From Trematomus loennbergii (Eukaryota > Chordata > Actinopteri > Perciformes > Nototheniidae), in assembly GCA_012861695.1 (NCBI GenBank), contig JAAOOA010001618.1, positions 1 to 64,000 on the forward strand: a stretch of DNA of 64,000 nt, read 5' to 3'. Positions 35,332-48,500 of this stretch are shown in pieces. The first letter of the stretch is position 1, and the number at the start of each line of letters is the position of its first letter. The position numbers and the translations under genes are program-made. A model generated the notes under the pieces. That model saw only the letters and a program-made list of their open reading frames with translations. It was not told the DNA's origin and did not search any database.

Positions 35332-35677
35332 CTAATAAGTCAACAATAAAACAAGAATTTGATCCTGGTTTTAACCAGTGTACACATTTAGCTGTTACGT
35401 ATGCGTTAGTATATTTAAAGATAACATTTCAGAAAACGTGTACTGTGATAAAAAAACAAAGTCATGATGTGAGTGAAACATTTTTAGTTATATATTATTC
35501 ACCATCCACCTCTTTAAAAATAATGACATTTCAAATGATAAGCTCCATCTTATAAACAGGGCATTAATAAAATAGACTTTACAAGCATATTTCATGCAAT
35601 CTTGATATTTGCCAGTCAGACGGGACGTTTGCAGTCACTTATTAGTCTCACCTGTACAGGCAGTGCTGGAGTGTGTT

Positions 35678-38434
35678 GTCTTTATTGTCTTTATTAGGAT
35701 CCCCATTAGCACTAGCATGAGCATTGGCTATTCTTCCTGGGGTCCTCACACACACAAAACATACATAAACATACATACAACAAAATTAAAACAAACAAAA
35801 CAGCTCATAATTTCATGCAATTTACAGTGCTGTATGAAGTGAAAACTAAAATGGTCATCCAATTATCACCATCCTAAGGCCAAACAAAGTAAATACAATA
35901 AGTGTACATAATTATACATAGCCACAGACACAGTTCAAATGTACTTTATAATACTTAAATAATTTTTTAGCAACCTTTTGAAATGTACTTGAGAATGTTC
36001 CTTAATGATATGGACCGGTAAGAGTTCCAGCTGACCATGGCTCTGTAACTGACTGTTTTCTGTCCATATTTGATTTAGATTTGGGTAATACAAACCTTCC
36101 TTCTATTGTATGTCGTGTTGATAGTTTGTTGTGCATACTGCGCTATAAAGTTTTGTGATAATATATGTGGTGAGTGAGTCACTGTAATATTTCTGACAAA
36201 ATGTAACAAAATATAAGTTGACCTCTGTCTGACAGTTAACCATTTCAGTGTCTCCAGCATTTCAGTGACTCTGGTTCTGTAGGAGCACTGCAGTGCACAT
36301 CGTGCTGCCTTATTTGTGCTACTTATAGTTTGTTTAATCTTTTTCAGCAGCACTAGACATATAACCAAACAATAATCAAGCTGCGACAGAACCAAAGCAT
36401 CCAGAACTTGTCTACTGACATCCATTGGCAAATATTTTACAACTCTTTTACAAGTGACACACCCCTTCCCATTTTACATACAACATTATCAATTTGTTTA
36501 GACCAAGATAATTTATGATCCAGGGTTATTACCTAGCAATTTTGTCTCCTTGACCTGTTCAATTTCAATATGGTTTAAATGTAGTTGCAATTTTGGTTCA
36601 CCTTTTAACTGATGATTTGATCCTATTAATAATGATTTTGTTTTTCCCGCATTAAGTAACAACTTATTATTTATGACCCACTCTGATATCAGTAGTAGAT
36701 CTTTATTCATAACATTTGTCACTCTCTTGTAGTTGATGCTGCATAATATATTGTTGAGTCATCTGCATACATTACAATTTTAGCTTTTTCTAACACTAAT
36801 GGCAGGTCATTTGTAAAAATAGAAAATAAAAGTGGTCCCAAACAACTACCCTGAGGTACTCCACAAGTGACTGTTTTCATCTTTGAGAGACTTCCATTAA
36901 AAAAAACAGTTTGACTTTGATTTGTCAGGTAACTTTCTAACCACCTCAGCGTTTTAAAATTAAAACCATATTGTTCCAGCTTGTGTAACAACAAAGAATG
37001 GTCAATGACATCAAAAGTAGAACTAAAATCAAGTAGTACTGCACCCACTAACTTCCTATTATCTAGTTCGCCCTTCCAGTCATCTGTCATTTGTGTTAAA
37101 GCGGTGCATGTCGAATGGCCAGGTCTGTAAGCATGTTGATACACAGTATTAAGTTTGTTACCTTCAAAGTATTTTTGTATTTGATTGAAAATTATTCTCT
37201 CCATTATCTTTGCTAGTGCTGGTAATAAACTTATTGGGCGGCTATTTGTACCAGAAAATGGTCCAGCTGGATTTTTGCAAGTGGAATAATTTTGCTATTT
37301 TCAATGCCTGTGGGCAAATACATTTATCATACTCAATGTATAATATGACAGATAGGTTCTGCAACAAAATTAGCACATATCTAAGAAATGTACCAACTAA
37401 TGATCCACTCCTGGTGGTTTATCATTACATTTACCTAGTAGACATTCAACATCTGTAATTGTAGCTTTTTCTATTTTAAATGTACACTTCTTATTTTTCA
37501 TAATTAAATCATTTATTAGAAATGTGGAGTTACTATTTATAGTTTGATTCATATTTCTCCTCAATGTTTTACTTTATCAAGAAAATAATCATTCAGATAA
37601 TTAGCAATTTGTACTGGTTTTGTCAAAATGTCCATCCACCTCAAGATATGTTGAGGTGGATGTCGGCGTTGTTCATTCATTACATTTCTATAATACAATT
37701 GTTTTTATTTTTTATTTAATGCTGTAACATAATTCCTTAACCTTCTATACATTTGCCCATCTGACTCATAACTTGATGAGAGAGCTACACATTTTGCATC
37801 ATCTCTTTGTCTCATTAGATCCCTTAATTCCTCATCTAACTCTAAAGTTCCTTACTGTCTGCTTTCTAAGTGGAGCATGTTTATCAATCACCTGCATAAA
37901 TAACAATTAAAGACATCAAGAGCATCATCTGGATCAACTTTCTCAAAAACATGTTTCCAACATATCTTTTGAACATCCTGTATAAATGACTCTTCACAAA
38001 AATATTTCATTGATCTCCTCACAATTACTTTTGGTCCTGCTTTTGGCACCTTTGTCTTTCTCACGATAATTATTAAATTATGATCAGTACACCCTACTGG
38101 AATCGATATTGCCTGAGAACATACATGGCTAAAATTAGTAAATATATGATCAATACAAGTTGCACTTTTTTACCCATCTTTCTTTATGCATATCCTAGTA
38201 GGTTTAGTCACCATTTGTACCAAGTTCAAGTATTAGTTATTGTCTGCAGCTTGTTTTTAAGGGCACAGTGCAACATATTCCAGTCAATATTTAAATCTCC
38301 GATAAAATAAATCTCTCTGTCAGGATCACAAACTTTATCTAACATTTCACATAATTTGTCTAAATAAATTAAGTTTGCATTTGGAGGTCTGTAACAACAT
38401 CCTACCAACAAAGGTTTCAAGTGAGGTAATGAAA
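35678..38434 (-). mobile_element. 5'-truncated non-LTR retrotransposon (second LINE family)
   Basis: Minus strand: the end of an endonuclease with IYFIGDLNIDWN (about 38290), then reverse transcriptase at 37204-36719 (AYRPGHSTCTALTQMTDDWK, GAVLLDFSSTFDVIDHSLLL, CGVPQGSCLGPLLFSIFTND, MYADDSTIYY). A C-terminal part is at 36722-36513 and 36431-36075. GVPQGSxLGPLLF and YADD are the catalytic palm signatures. Several frameshifts separate these pieces. The 3' end is (AATAAAGAC)-like. Direct TGTT repeats flank it (35674-35677 and 38435-38438), and unit 2 has the empty site (about 19711). It is clearly different in sequence from the LINE at 10769-13772. Confidence 0.87.
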
Positions 38435-38438
38435 TGTT

Positions 38439-39758
38439 CAAGGTGAAGAATGAGATCATAATCATTAGAAGCAGTCCAACCAGTCAGACCGCTCTCACTG
38501 ACACAGGCTGCAGCCATCAGACACTTAGATTAGCTTAGTTTAGCATATACTAGGAAAAGGGGGAAATAGTGAGTGACAAAATACACATTTAAGTGTACTT
38601 AATATATCTCTGTACAAAACTGAAATGTAAAAACAATTTGGCAACTTGTTTTGGTCCCAGCCAAGAAATAGCCCGACCCATAATCCCCTGTTAAACGTCT
38701 TATTGATGTTTTTACTCCTCTGATTTGGTATGGATTAAACAAACTGGATTCAGAGCTGCTGATAGGTGGATTTGTTACCTTTGGACAGGCTGGCTTTGTC
38801 TTCCCTGTTTCCAGTCTTTATGCTAAGCTAAGCTAACCAGTTGATGGCCTTATTTCTAACAAACATATACAGCAATCTTAATATCTATGATCAGCTGATC
38901 CAAGAGGGTTTTAAATAGTTTATAAAGCTTCAGAAGAACCAAATCTATCAGACAAATGTAGTTAAGTAGAAATGGAAATAGTTAAGTACATTTTTTAAGA
39001 TACTTTCCCTAAGTTGAGAACTAGTGAAAACTGTACTTCAGTAAGTACATTTAAAAAACACAAAAAATAACATTCTTTGTTCCTTTTTTTTAATCCATTG
39101 AGGCTTTGTTCAAACTTTACAAGCAGTGTGCAGAGAGGTGGACGAAATACAATTAACATAACACAACAGACAGCTGAGATGTAACATTTAATTTCCCTGG
39201 TTTGTGAAACCACTGCAGCCTAATGTTTAATGATCAGGTATTGTTGATTTCCAAGTAACTGTAATACATTTTGTACCAATATACTATAATTCAATAATCA
39301 ATCCTGAACTTCCCCTTTAAAACACACCAGAGACCCATCATTTTCCCCTCAATTGAAAATTATAAAAAAATATACAGTATTTTACTAATGAAAAAGGAGT
39401 GCATTACTTCCACTAGTAATGTCTGCAAGTATGAAACACTTTTTGAACACACAATTCTGAGACAATAAATACTTTTCTTGTCCCCCTGACATATAAAGAA
39501 GTGGTAAAAGTTTATTTCTGAGTAAATAGTTTTCTGATCACTTCAAGTCATGACGGCAGGAGTGCAATCCGTAGAATAAACTAGAGTACATTAGAACATA
39601 CTCATCAGTATTTTATGTGTTTTTATGCGTCTCATCAAGGTGAACCATATGTGATCAGATTCTGAAACATTAACAATGTGTACAATGTACTTCCCCAGTT
39701 GAATACATTTATTACATTTAGTGAGAGTGAATCTTTCTGAGAAAATCAAATGTTTGTT
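38439..39758. other. Duplicated intergenic block downstream of TRIM-3
   Basis: Nearly identical to 19714-21033 downstream of TRIM-2. No gene is recognised. Confidence 0.55.
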
Positions 39759-41730
<1,972 letters not shown>

Positions 41731-42008
41731 TTGTTGTCGTGTGCTGTGCTGAAGCGCAATCATCCTTGTACATTACTGTTTTATATACAGTACTGTATTC
41801 ACTGTATTTATTATTATCTGTGTATTTATTCTTATTTATACATTTCCCATCTATTTACCTTTATTTTTGTATCATTTATTTTGTACATACTTCTGATAAT
41901 TGTGTATATAACTGACTGTTTTGCACTCTGGTTAGACCCTCCTTAATTTCGTTACACTGTGCTTGCATTTTGTAATGACAATAAAGTAATCTAATCTAAT
42001 CTAATCTA
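41731..42008 (+). mobile_element. LINE 3' tail insertion in TRIM-3 intron
   Basis: The insertion begins about TTGTTGTCGTGTGCTGTG and ends GACAATAAAGTAATCTAATC with a (TCTAA)n tail. Units 1 and 2 have an empty site. The same insertion is at the same place in unit 4 (54144-54420), so it marks common descent of units 3 and 4. Confidence 0.72.
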
Positions 42009-42218
42009 AAAACAGTAAACGTTATCAGCTTCAAAAGGCAGACAGCAGTTACTACAGAAACAGGTTCAAAGCTCAAGGCTACTTACCACAGTGTGTACAA
42101 ATTATATAAGATGACATATTAATTGTCATGCCTTTTTATAAGAAACTTGTAACATAACACCAGATCCCTTGCTTTGGAGTCCAGAACAAATCTAATATTT
42201 AGATTCTACTTTGTTTAA

Positions 42219-42597
42219 AGGTGGGGTAGGTAAGTTTGAGAAACCGGCTCGAGATCGCTAGAATTTGAAAATATACAACCGGAGAAAATCTGCCACTTCC
42301 TTACAGAGCCCCTCCTCCAACACACACGAACACGCACATGACCAATGAGGGCACGAGATAAGTTTGTGCCCCGATGGAAGGCTGACAGGCAGGTAGGCCA
42401 TCCAATCATTTTAGCCGGGCCGGCTCAGATGATTGGTCGTGCTTTTTACAGTACTACGGCTTCCACAGATGACATTTTTTATGGTTTTTTGGCAAAGCAC
42501 TTCAGATATTCATTGCTATCGGGATGTTAAGAGCATTCCATGGAATATAACAAAAAGTGTATCTCGAGCCGGTTTCTCAAACTTACCTACCCCACCT
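42219..42597. mobile_element. TTAA-flanked MITE, copy C
   Basis: Inverted ends AGGTGGGGTAGGTAAGTTTG and its complement are flanked by TTAA at 42215-42218 and 42598-42601. Unit 1 has the empty site with one TTAA (about 609). Confidence 0.82.
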
Positions 42598-42881
42598 TTA
42601 ATAGAGTCAATTATAAAGATGTTTTCAAATACAGGAAATATGAAAATAAGTACAAGCTAATGCTAGCTTTGACTGTATGCTCTCTGACCTAACTCACACA
42701 GAGTTTACATTGTGTTGTATTGTTGGCTGTTGCTAATGTAAAAGTTGAGGTTTTTATCTTAACTGACACATTTATATTGTATAATATTCTTTATATGGTA
42801 AATGGATGTAACAGTCAGATTCAGATTTTAATCCAACTTTGACTAAATATTTAGTTAGTGATGTGTCTGTAGTGTACTCAC

Positions 42882-42995
42882 CAGTGTTTGCAGAGTCCTG
42901 CTGTGTTGTTGAGAAAAGCTTCTGGATTCAGTTGAGTGTTTCTTCAGAGAAACAGAGACTTGTCTCGGCTGCTGCTCTGCTGTCGCTCAGACAAA
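42882..42995 (-). other. TRIM-3 5' untranslated exon
   Basis: Matches 896-1005 and 23879-23990 and is followed by GTGAGTAC on the minus strand. The 5' border is estimated. Confidence 0.6.
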
Positions 42996-43008
42996 CTTCA
43001 GCTTTGAT

Positions 43009-43026
43009 TTCTGGGAAATGGAAACT
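43009..43026 (-). promoter_or_regulatory. Overlapping GAS and ISRE-like sites, TRIM-3 promoter
   Basis: Minus strand: AGTTTCCATTTCCC (43026-43013) fits the ISRE consensus, overlapping GAS TTCCCAGAA (43017-43009). Confidence 0.55.
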
Positions 43027-43315
43027 CTTCTCTTACAGTGTGGTTCAACCTGTCAGTGGCAGTTTGCCAAGAGGGAGTGGAGGAAGAACTGAGGCTTGTT
43101 ATTTAACTTTGTGACGATGCATTTTACAGCTGATCCAAGAGGATTTTCAAATAGTGTATTGAGCATAAGTAGGAATATGTTCTCAATACATAAAGGACAT
43201 CTCTTTACACATCTGGAGATTTATAGCTATATTTCACAACGCTGTGTTATGGTCCCTGTTTAAGAGCAGCTGGTGAAACACTTCCTCCTCCCTGAACAGA
43301 CTGTTTGAAAATGGG

Positions 43316-43783
43316 TCTGTACTTAAGTGCCATTTTTTGCTACTTTTACTACTACATGTATTTAATACCTTTAGTTACTTTCAGATCTGGATGAATGATG
43401 TGAAATATAATCAAGTGTTAAATCAGACTTTAGTTCCACCTGGAGTAAATTCACAAGCTACCCTGCAGTATTCAAAGTCATTCAAACTAGCTGCACCTTT
43501 ACCAGCTTTGAGAACACTTTAATGATCAATCATTATAAAACATATCATATATATTATTCTGAAATGGACCAATCTGCATAATGACTACTTTTACTGTCGC
43601 TACTTTAACTATATTTTGATGATAATACTTTTCTACTTTTACTTGAGTAACAATTTGAATGCAAGACTTTTACTGTAACAGAGTATTCCTACACTCTACT
43701 TCTACTTTTACTCAATTACAAGATCTGAGTACTTCTTCTTTTACTCAAGTACAAGATCTGAGTACTTCTACTTTTAATTCTCC
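43316..43783. mobile_element. Left-truncated hAT MITE at the TRIM-3/astacin junction
   Basis: The body and right end (TCTCCCACCTCTG) match 17638-18139, and the same flank AGGAAAAG follows. The left terminal repeat is missing; TRIM upstream flank joins directly to the element's interior. The right flank is astacin intron. Confidence 0.75.
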
Positions 43784-43885
43784 CACCTCTGAGGAAAAGT
43801 CTAAGAACCTGAATGTGACCTTTGACCTCCTTTGACCTCCTTTGACCTCCATTGAACCACAGCTGCTTTGTTTCTTTCTCCTCAG

Positions 43886-44003
43886 CTTCTCGTGAGCGCT
43901 CCATCATCGAGCGCGGCCTGACTTCCTTCCACGATGTTTCCTGCATTCGCTTCGTCAGACGCACGAGCCAGAGAGACTTCCTGAACATCCAGTCAGACGG
44001 CGG
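43886..44003 (+). CDS. Astacin metalloprotease copy 3, catalytic-domain exon before the zinc site
   Basis: Acceptor CTCAG at 43881-43885 and donor GTAAAG at 44004. The exon reads SRERSIIERGLTSFHDVSCI then RFVRRTSQRDFLNIQSDG. This is the astacin N-subdomain stretch (IERGLxxFHxxSCIRFxxR, then YLNIxxxxGC) that precedes the zinc helix. Its phase accepts the donor at 17599 on the left and the exon at 44475 on the right. The intron before it holds the truncated hAT remnant, and no earlier astacin exon lies between it and the TRIM-3 exon. Confidence 0.8.
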
Positions 44004-44052
44004 GTAAAGCTCGTATTTGTAAACCTGTTTTGCAAAAAAATAGATTATGATT

Positions 44053-44455
44053 CTTAAAGGTCTCCTATTATACTATTTTGAGGCATCCTTTTTTTAATTT
44101 CCTGCATTTTTACACATACTCTCTCCAGTACAGGTTAGCTCTGAGTGTTAGCGATGCTTGATAATGTAAACAAAGACCATATTACGTCCAAAACACGTAG
44201 CAACGTTTCTGATAGCAACGTTTCTGATAGCAACGTTTCTGATAGGGCCGTGGGTGTAAAGCCCGCCCACATTTCCGATATTACGTCATATCGGACGCAA
44301 ATCTGGATCAGCTCTGTTGTTCCCCCATTTTTAGAGATTTGGGTACGGAGGAAAAGAGAGAGGGTTTTATTTTCTGACACTTTGTGGTTCCCTGACACAC
44401 CGGGGACACATCTTTATGTACAAAGGACATCACAAAGTGGCTTTTGCATGATGAT
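44053..44455. mobile_element. MITE relative inside astacin copy 3 intron
   Basis: It begins TTAAAGGTCTCCTATTATAC and ends near CTTTTGCATGATGATTC. The body is shared with 16513-16740 (TATTACGTCATATCGGACGC). A short tandem, three copies of tttctgatagcaacg, lies at 44205-44240. The right end is eroded. Confidence 0.55.
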
Positions 44456-44474
44456 TCAATTCTGTTTGTTGCAG

Positions 44475-44651
44475 CTGTTACTCGTACGTGGGCCGTCGGG
44501 GCTACTCCCAGACGGTGTCTCTGGACCGGCAGGGCTGCCTGTATCACAGCACGGTTCAACACGAGCTGCTGCACGCGCTCGGGTTCAATCACGAGCAGTG
44601 CCGCTCTGACAGAGACCAGCACATCTGCATCCTGGGAGAACATCCAGTCCG
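44475..44651 (+). pseudogene. Astacin metalloprotease copy 3, zinc-binding exon, frameshifted near its end
   Basis: The exon starts after TTGCAG and reads CYSYVGRRGYSQTVSLDRQG, CLYHSTVQ, then HELLHALGFNHE at 44570-44605. That is the HExxHxxGxxHE zinc signature of metzincins with the catalytic Glu. Next come QCRSDRDQHICI. After this the frame should give xWENIQSG, but two bases are missing before TGGGAGAAC (about 44630), so the frame is lost. The expected end is at 44651 with a weak donor GTCTGT. In phase it would join the tail exon at 52731. The 2-bp loss makes this copy non-functional unless it is an assembly error. Confidence 0.82.
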
Positions 44652-44887
44652 GTCTGTCTCCTCTAAACCGTTCTTATTATACATCCATGCTCTAAACGTT
44701 CAGTAATAAGGGGGATAACGTGCAGCGAGGCGGTCATTATGGAAAAAACAACAACTCAGAAGCAGCTTATTAGACGGTCACATACTAAAAAAACCAACGA
44801 CTCACCTCACAATATTGATTTAAAACATATCTGTCTTCCTCTGGTGATTTCTCTGAGGTCCAACGCTCCGTCTTTTCCCCTTGATCC
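44652..44887. repeat. Repeat fragment, left target region of LTR element
   Basis: About 44700-44760 (GATAACGTGCAGCGAGGCGG) matches 34525-34570. Its partner half appears right of the LTR element at 52196-52340. The LTR element seems to have landed in or beside an older repeat. Confidence 0.45.
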
Positions 44888-45574
44888 TGTTGTGGCGATC
44901 AGTACTCACACAACATGAAAGAATGAAACAGAGAGGAATCAATGAAACACACACAGAAATAGTTGAGATTAATCATTATTATTTAGTTGCGCACCACTAA
45001 ACAACAATGGGGAAACATTACCTTGCTTCAAGAGCAACCAATCGCAGAAATGGTCCCGATATTCAGAAACACACAACTTATAGGTTTCCTAAATGACACA
45101 CGAACATGTTCCCTAATCATGTTTAACGCACACACATTGTCAGTTCTCCTAAACTTGGACGCACCAACATCAGAGCAACATGTAAGTTCCAGATGTCAAA
45201 AGGTCATTATCTCATGAAGTCTTTAGGAGCCTTGCAGGATATGAATTATCCAATTAACAAACTATATATATCGTCTGCACATGAGCGCACATACATTTCT
45301 TTACATTAACTAACACACCAACATCCTTATCGTTTCTTAGCTAATGCATGCTGGATATGAACCACTAACTAACAAGACTTTAACTGTATTATATCTGAGG
45401 AAGACCTCTCTTGGAGTTCCTCTGACCTTTGCCAATTTACTTAACATGGGTACATCTGCTGTTAATTGCAAAGACCATTGATAATTAGCAAAGAGACTCA
45501 TGGGCCTCTTCCAATATCTGGAAACTGTAATTAAATCATAGTTATATTGAGAAGGTCCAAGACTTGACATAACA
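44888..45574 (-). repeat. LTR (downstream, 3' side of element)
   Basis: About 687 bp with TG...CA ends. It differs from 51502-52191 by a handful of substitutions and short indels, clustered around 45055-45075. Confidence 0.85.
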
Positions 45575-45586
45575 TTCCCTCCTTTT
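45575..45586 (-). other. Polypurine tract
   Basis: The minus strand reads AAAAGGAGGGAA directly before the downstream LTR, the expected place for plus-strand DNA priming. Confidence 0.7.
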
Positions 45587-48500
45587 ATTAATTTAAGTTT
45601 CCAGATCATACAAAAAAACTCTTACAAATAACCTTTTGAGATCCGCCCTGAAAGTCCAAAATTACTTTCTGAAAAATATCTATCAATGAATAATCATTTT
45701 ACTCAAGGCAGAAGTCACAGGGTTACCTGTACTACTCACAAATAGCCAAAAAACCACCTTTTTGATTATAACACAAAAAGTGGAAGAAAAGACAATTTGC
45801 GCTAATCTACTCTTACTTAAATGGAAAATCATTTAAAAACCTCAGTATGCTTAAGAGGAAAAATCAATTTGTCCCATTCAAGTTTAACAAACTTACATAC
45901 ATAACCTAATAACAAAGTAACATTCAATTTAATACTTGATTATACATAATAAAAAATCTTCCAAAACACTTATAGCAAGATGTAACTGGCGTCCACTCTT
46001 TCTGCTTCTGTTATATTGTCCAGTAAACACTTCTTCAGGTGGTGCACGTTCCGATCTCCATGCGTAGCCTTTAGATGGAATATCTATCTTAGCCTTCATG
46101 CTGTAATGTCCCATCTCATAGCAAAATCCCTTGATGACATCTGAAGCAACATCATTACCATTTGAATTGGACGGAACTGTAGTCAGAAAACTGAGACTTC
46201 TTTAAAAGAACAGTTTAACGGTAGATCTTCTTCTCTGGAGTTTGAGATTACTAATATACTTGGCTGTAAATCATCTCAGACATCTTGGGTTTTGTTCTTC
46301 GTGTTGACCCAAACCCATAAGACAATAGCAGTGGAAGAATAGCTGGAACTGAAGGTAGTCATCCAGCTGCCTTCATTGACACTCCAGTTTGCCTCCAGAC
46401 GCAGCTCCTTAAACATCTGCCTCAGAATGATCCATCTTCCCTCCTTCAGATTGCAAGGGAAAGACAGCTTTGACCTGGGTAGAAAATAGCACTTGCATTC
46501 TGGGTTAACAGCCTAAAGTCAACCACTAGGCCTTAGAGTCTTACCTATAATTTTTAAACTTCTTGAAACCATGAAATGTTGTTTGTGTTGTGTTTTTACT
46601 TACCCACAATTTCCTAAGCACACAACAAACATATTCTGCAAAATTGTTCAGCCACGGTGCTGAAACCAATCAGATCTCAACTTCGAACATTAGGCAAAAA
46701 GTTGTTTTTCATTTGCCCTCTGGATCATGTGAGGGTTAACAATTCACGTGAACAAGAACAATAAACCCATTATACCCCTCCTGGAAACATTGTCCTCAAA
46801 CCATAGAGACCATGTTTCCCCAAGTAAGATACTCAGAGTACCCATCTGCTCATACAATGTTATTTCAAAGTCCTATGACTCATCATCAGGAAAACTTTCT
46901 CCTGTCAAAAAGAATCAACAATGTTAAATATCAAGTTACATAGTCATCAAGTCATGCAGGGATCATGCATAGTCAGACAAAGTTCATGCGTCATGTCTCA
47001 CAATGGTTCAACTAATATTGCATAGTCAGAAATCCATTGCCAAAAGCATTGTTACACCCAAAATAAAATCACTTGTCGGTGGGTCAGTGTTACTGTAACA
47101 GTCAGGAATTGACAAATCAATTCACATTCATTCAGTCTTTGCAAAGTCTAAGTCAGTCTCGAGATCTCATGTCCTATAGTAGTGCACTTTGATATTCTAC
47201 CAGCTGGAGTTTTTAATCAGTGACATTGTTGTGTTGATGTCAAACAATGCAACAAAGTTTTTCCCGTGTTCGCAGCACAATTTTTTTCAGATGTTAAACA
47301 AACAAATTATCAACACTTTATTAATGTACTAATGTGTTCTTGCAAGGCATCCCTAAATGAACCTGCAGTAATCGGCCTTTTCAATTAATTATTTGAATTA
47401 ATTAATAATAATAATAATAGTCCTTTTTATTAATTTGTTTACCCTTAGAAGTGAACATATCTCATAATGTTACATCAGGATGTTAAACAAAGTTTTAGCC
47501 AAATCAATCATACCAAACCATTTTACAGTACCAGGTACTGTAAATCATTATTACTGTATCACATTTAACTGGTGATTGAACAAACCAAAGCCTCTTTGTT
47601 TACATCATGCAAACCACTAACACATTTCTCCAAGTTCAGCATCAGCCTTCGTTACTCTAAAATTACGTTTTAAATAGGAATATTAGAAATGGAACAAATA
47701 TTCAATCTTCAGAAATGTCCTCAATAAATCTCTATCTAGTGAATAGCCAACATATTTAAAAATGTCAGATATATAAAAAATAAACCTAAATACTCCTTTA
47801 CTATCAAAGTCTAAAGCTAGACCTAAGGTGAACAGTTTTTGTAATAGACAATTTAATTCTAAAAAACAAAACTGGACTCGTGTTTTTTTTTATTTATTCT
47901 TCAAAATACATTAGTAAATACTTTGTAAAGTTATTCACACTATAACTAACCCTTTCTAGGATATCAAATCAGTTCATCTTTAACCAGACACTATTTCCCT
48001 ATTTATTTTTAGTTCATTATAACAATGGTATAACAACCACACGTTTTACCCATAGCTAGTTTATATTTCAAGATTATTCTGTGTGATATAATAATCAGAT
48101 GTCTTGTATGCTAAAATAAAGGATATTAATAGTATTAATCTTTTCAGTATTCTAGACCATCGTTAAACAAGCAGCCTCTCTTCTTAAACACTAAGCATAA
48201 TGTTCTACACCACCCTCTGGAAAACTCTTGCACAGTTATGCTGTAAAATCATTGCATATTTCTTCAGAACAAACAGTCTGAGACAAGCCTGTCTCAAGAT
48301 CTTGTCATAATGAGAACAGTCAGTGATTCGTTGTCCTCTGCAGCTGTAGTCAGTGGCAGGGTCCCCAAAAAGCTAGAAACGGCCTTGGTCAGTGGGCTCA
48401 AGGAAACTCTCTCTGGCATCTGGAGGGAAGGAAACTCTTGGATCAATGTGGTACAATCAGCAGACACACGTTGTCCTCTGGACAGTAGAAATCCCCAAAA

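Noticed and set aside
46300..46510. Possible envelope- or gag-like coding stretch on the minus strand inside the LTR element
   Set aside because: Only short open stretches without any motif; I cannot support a protein family.
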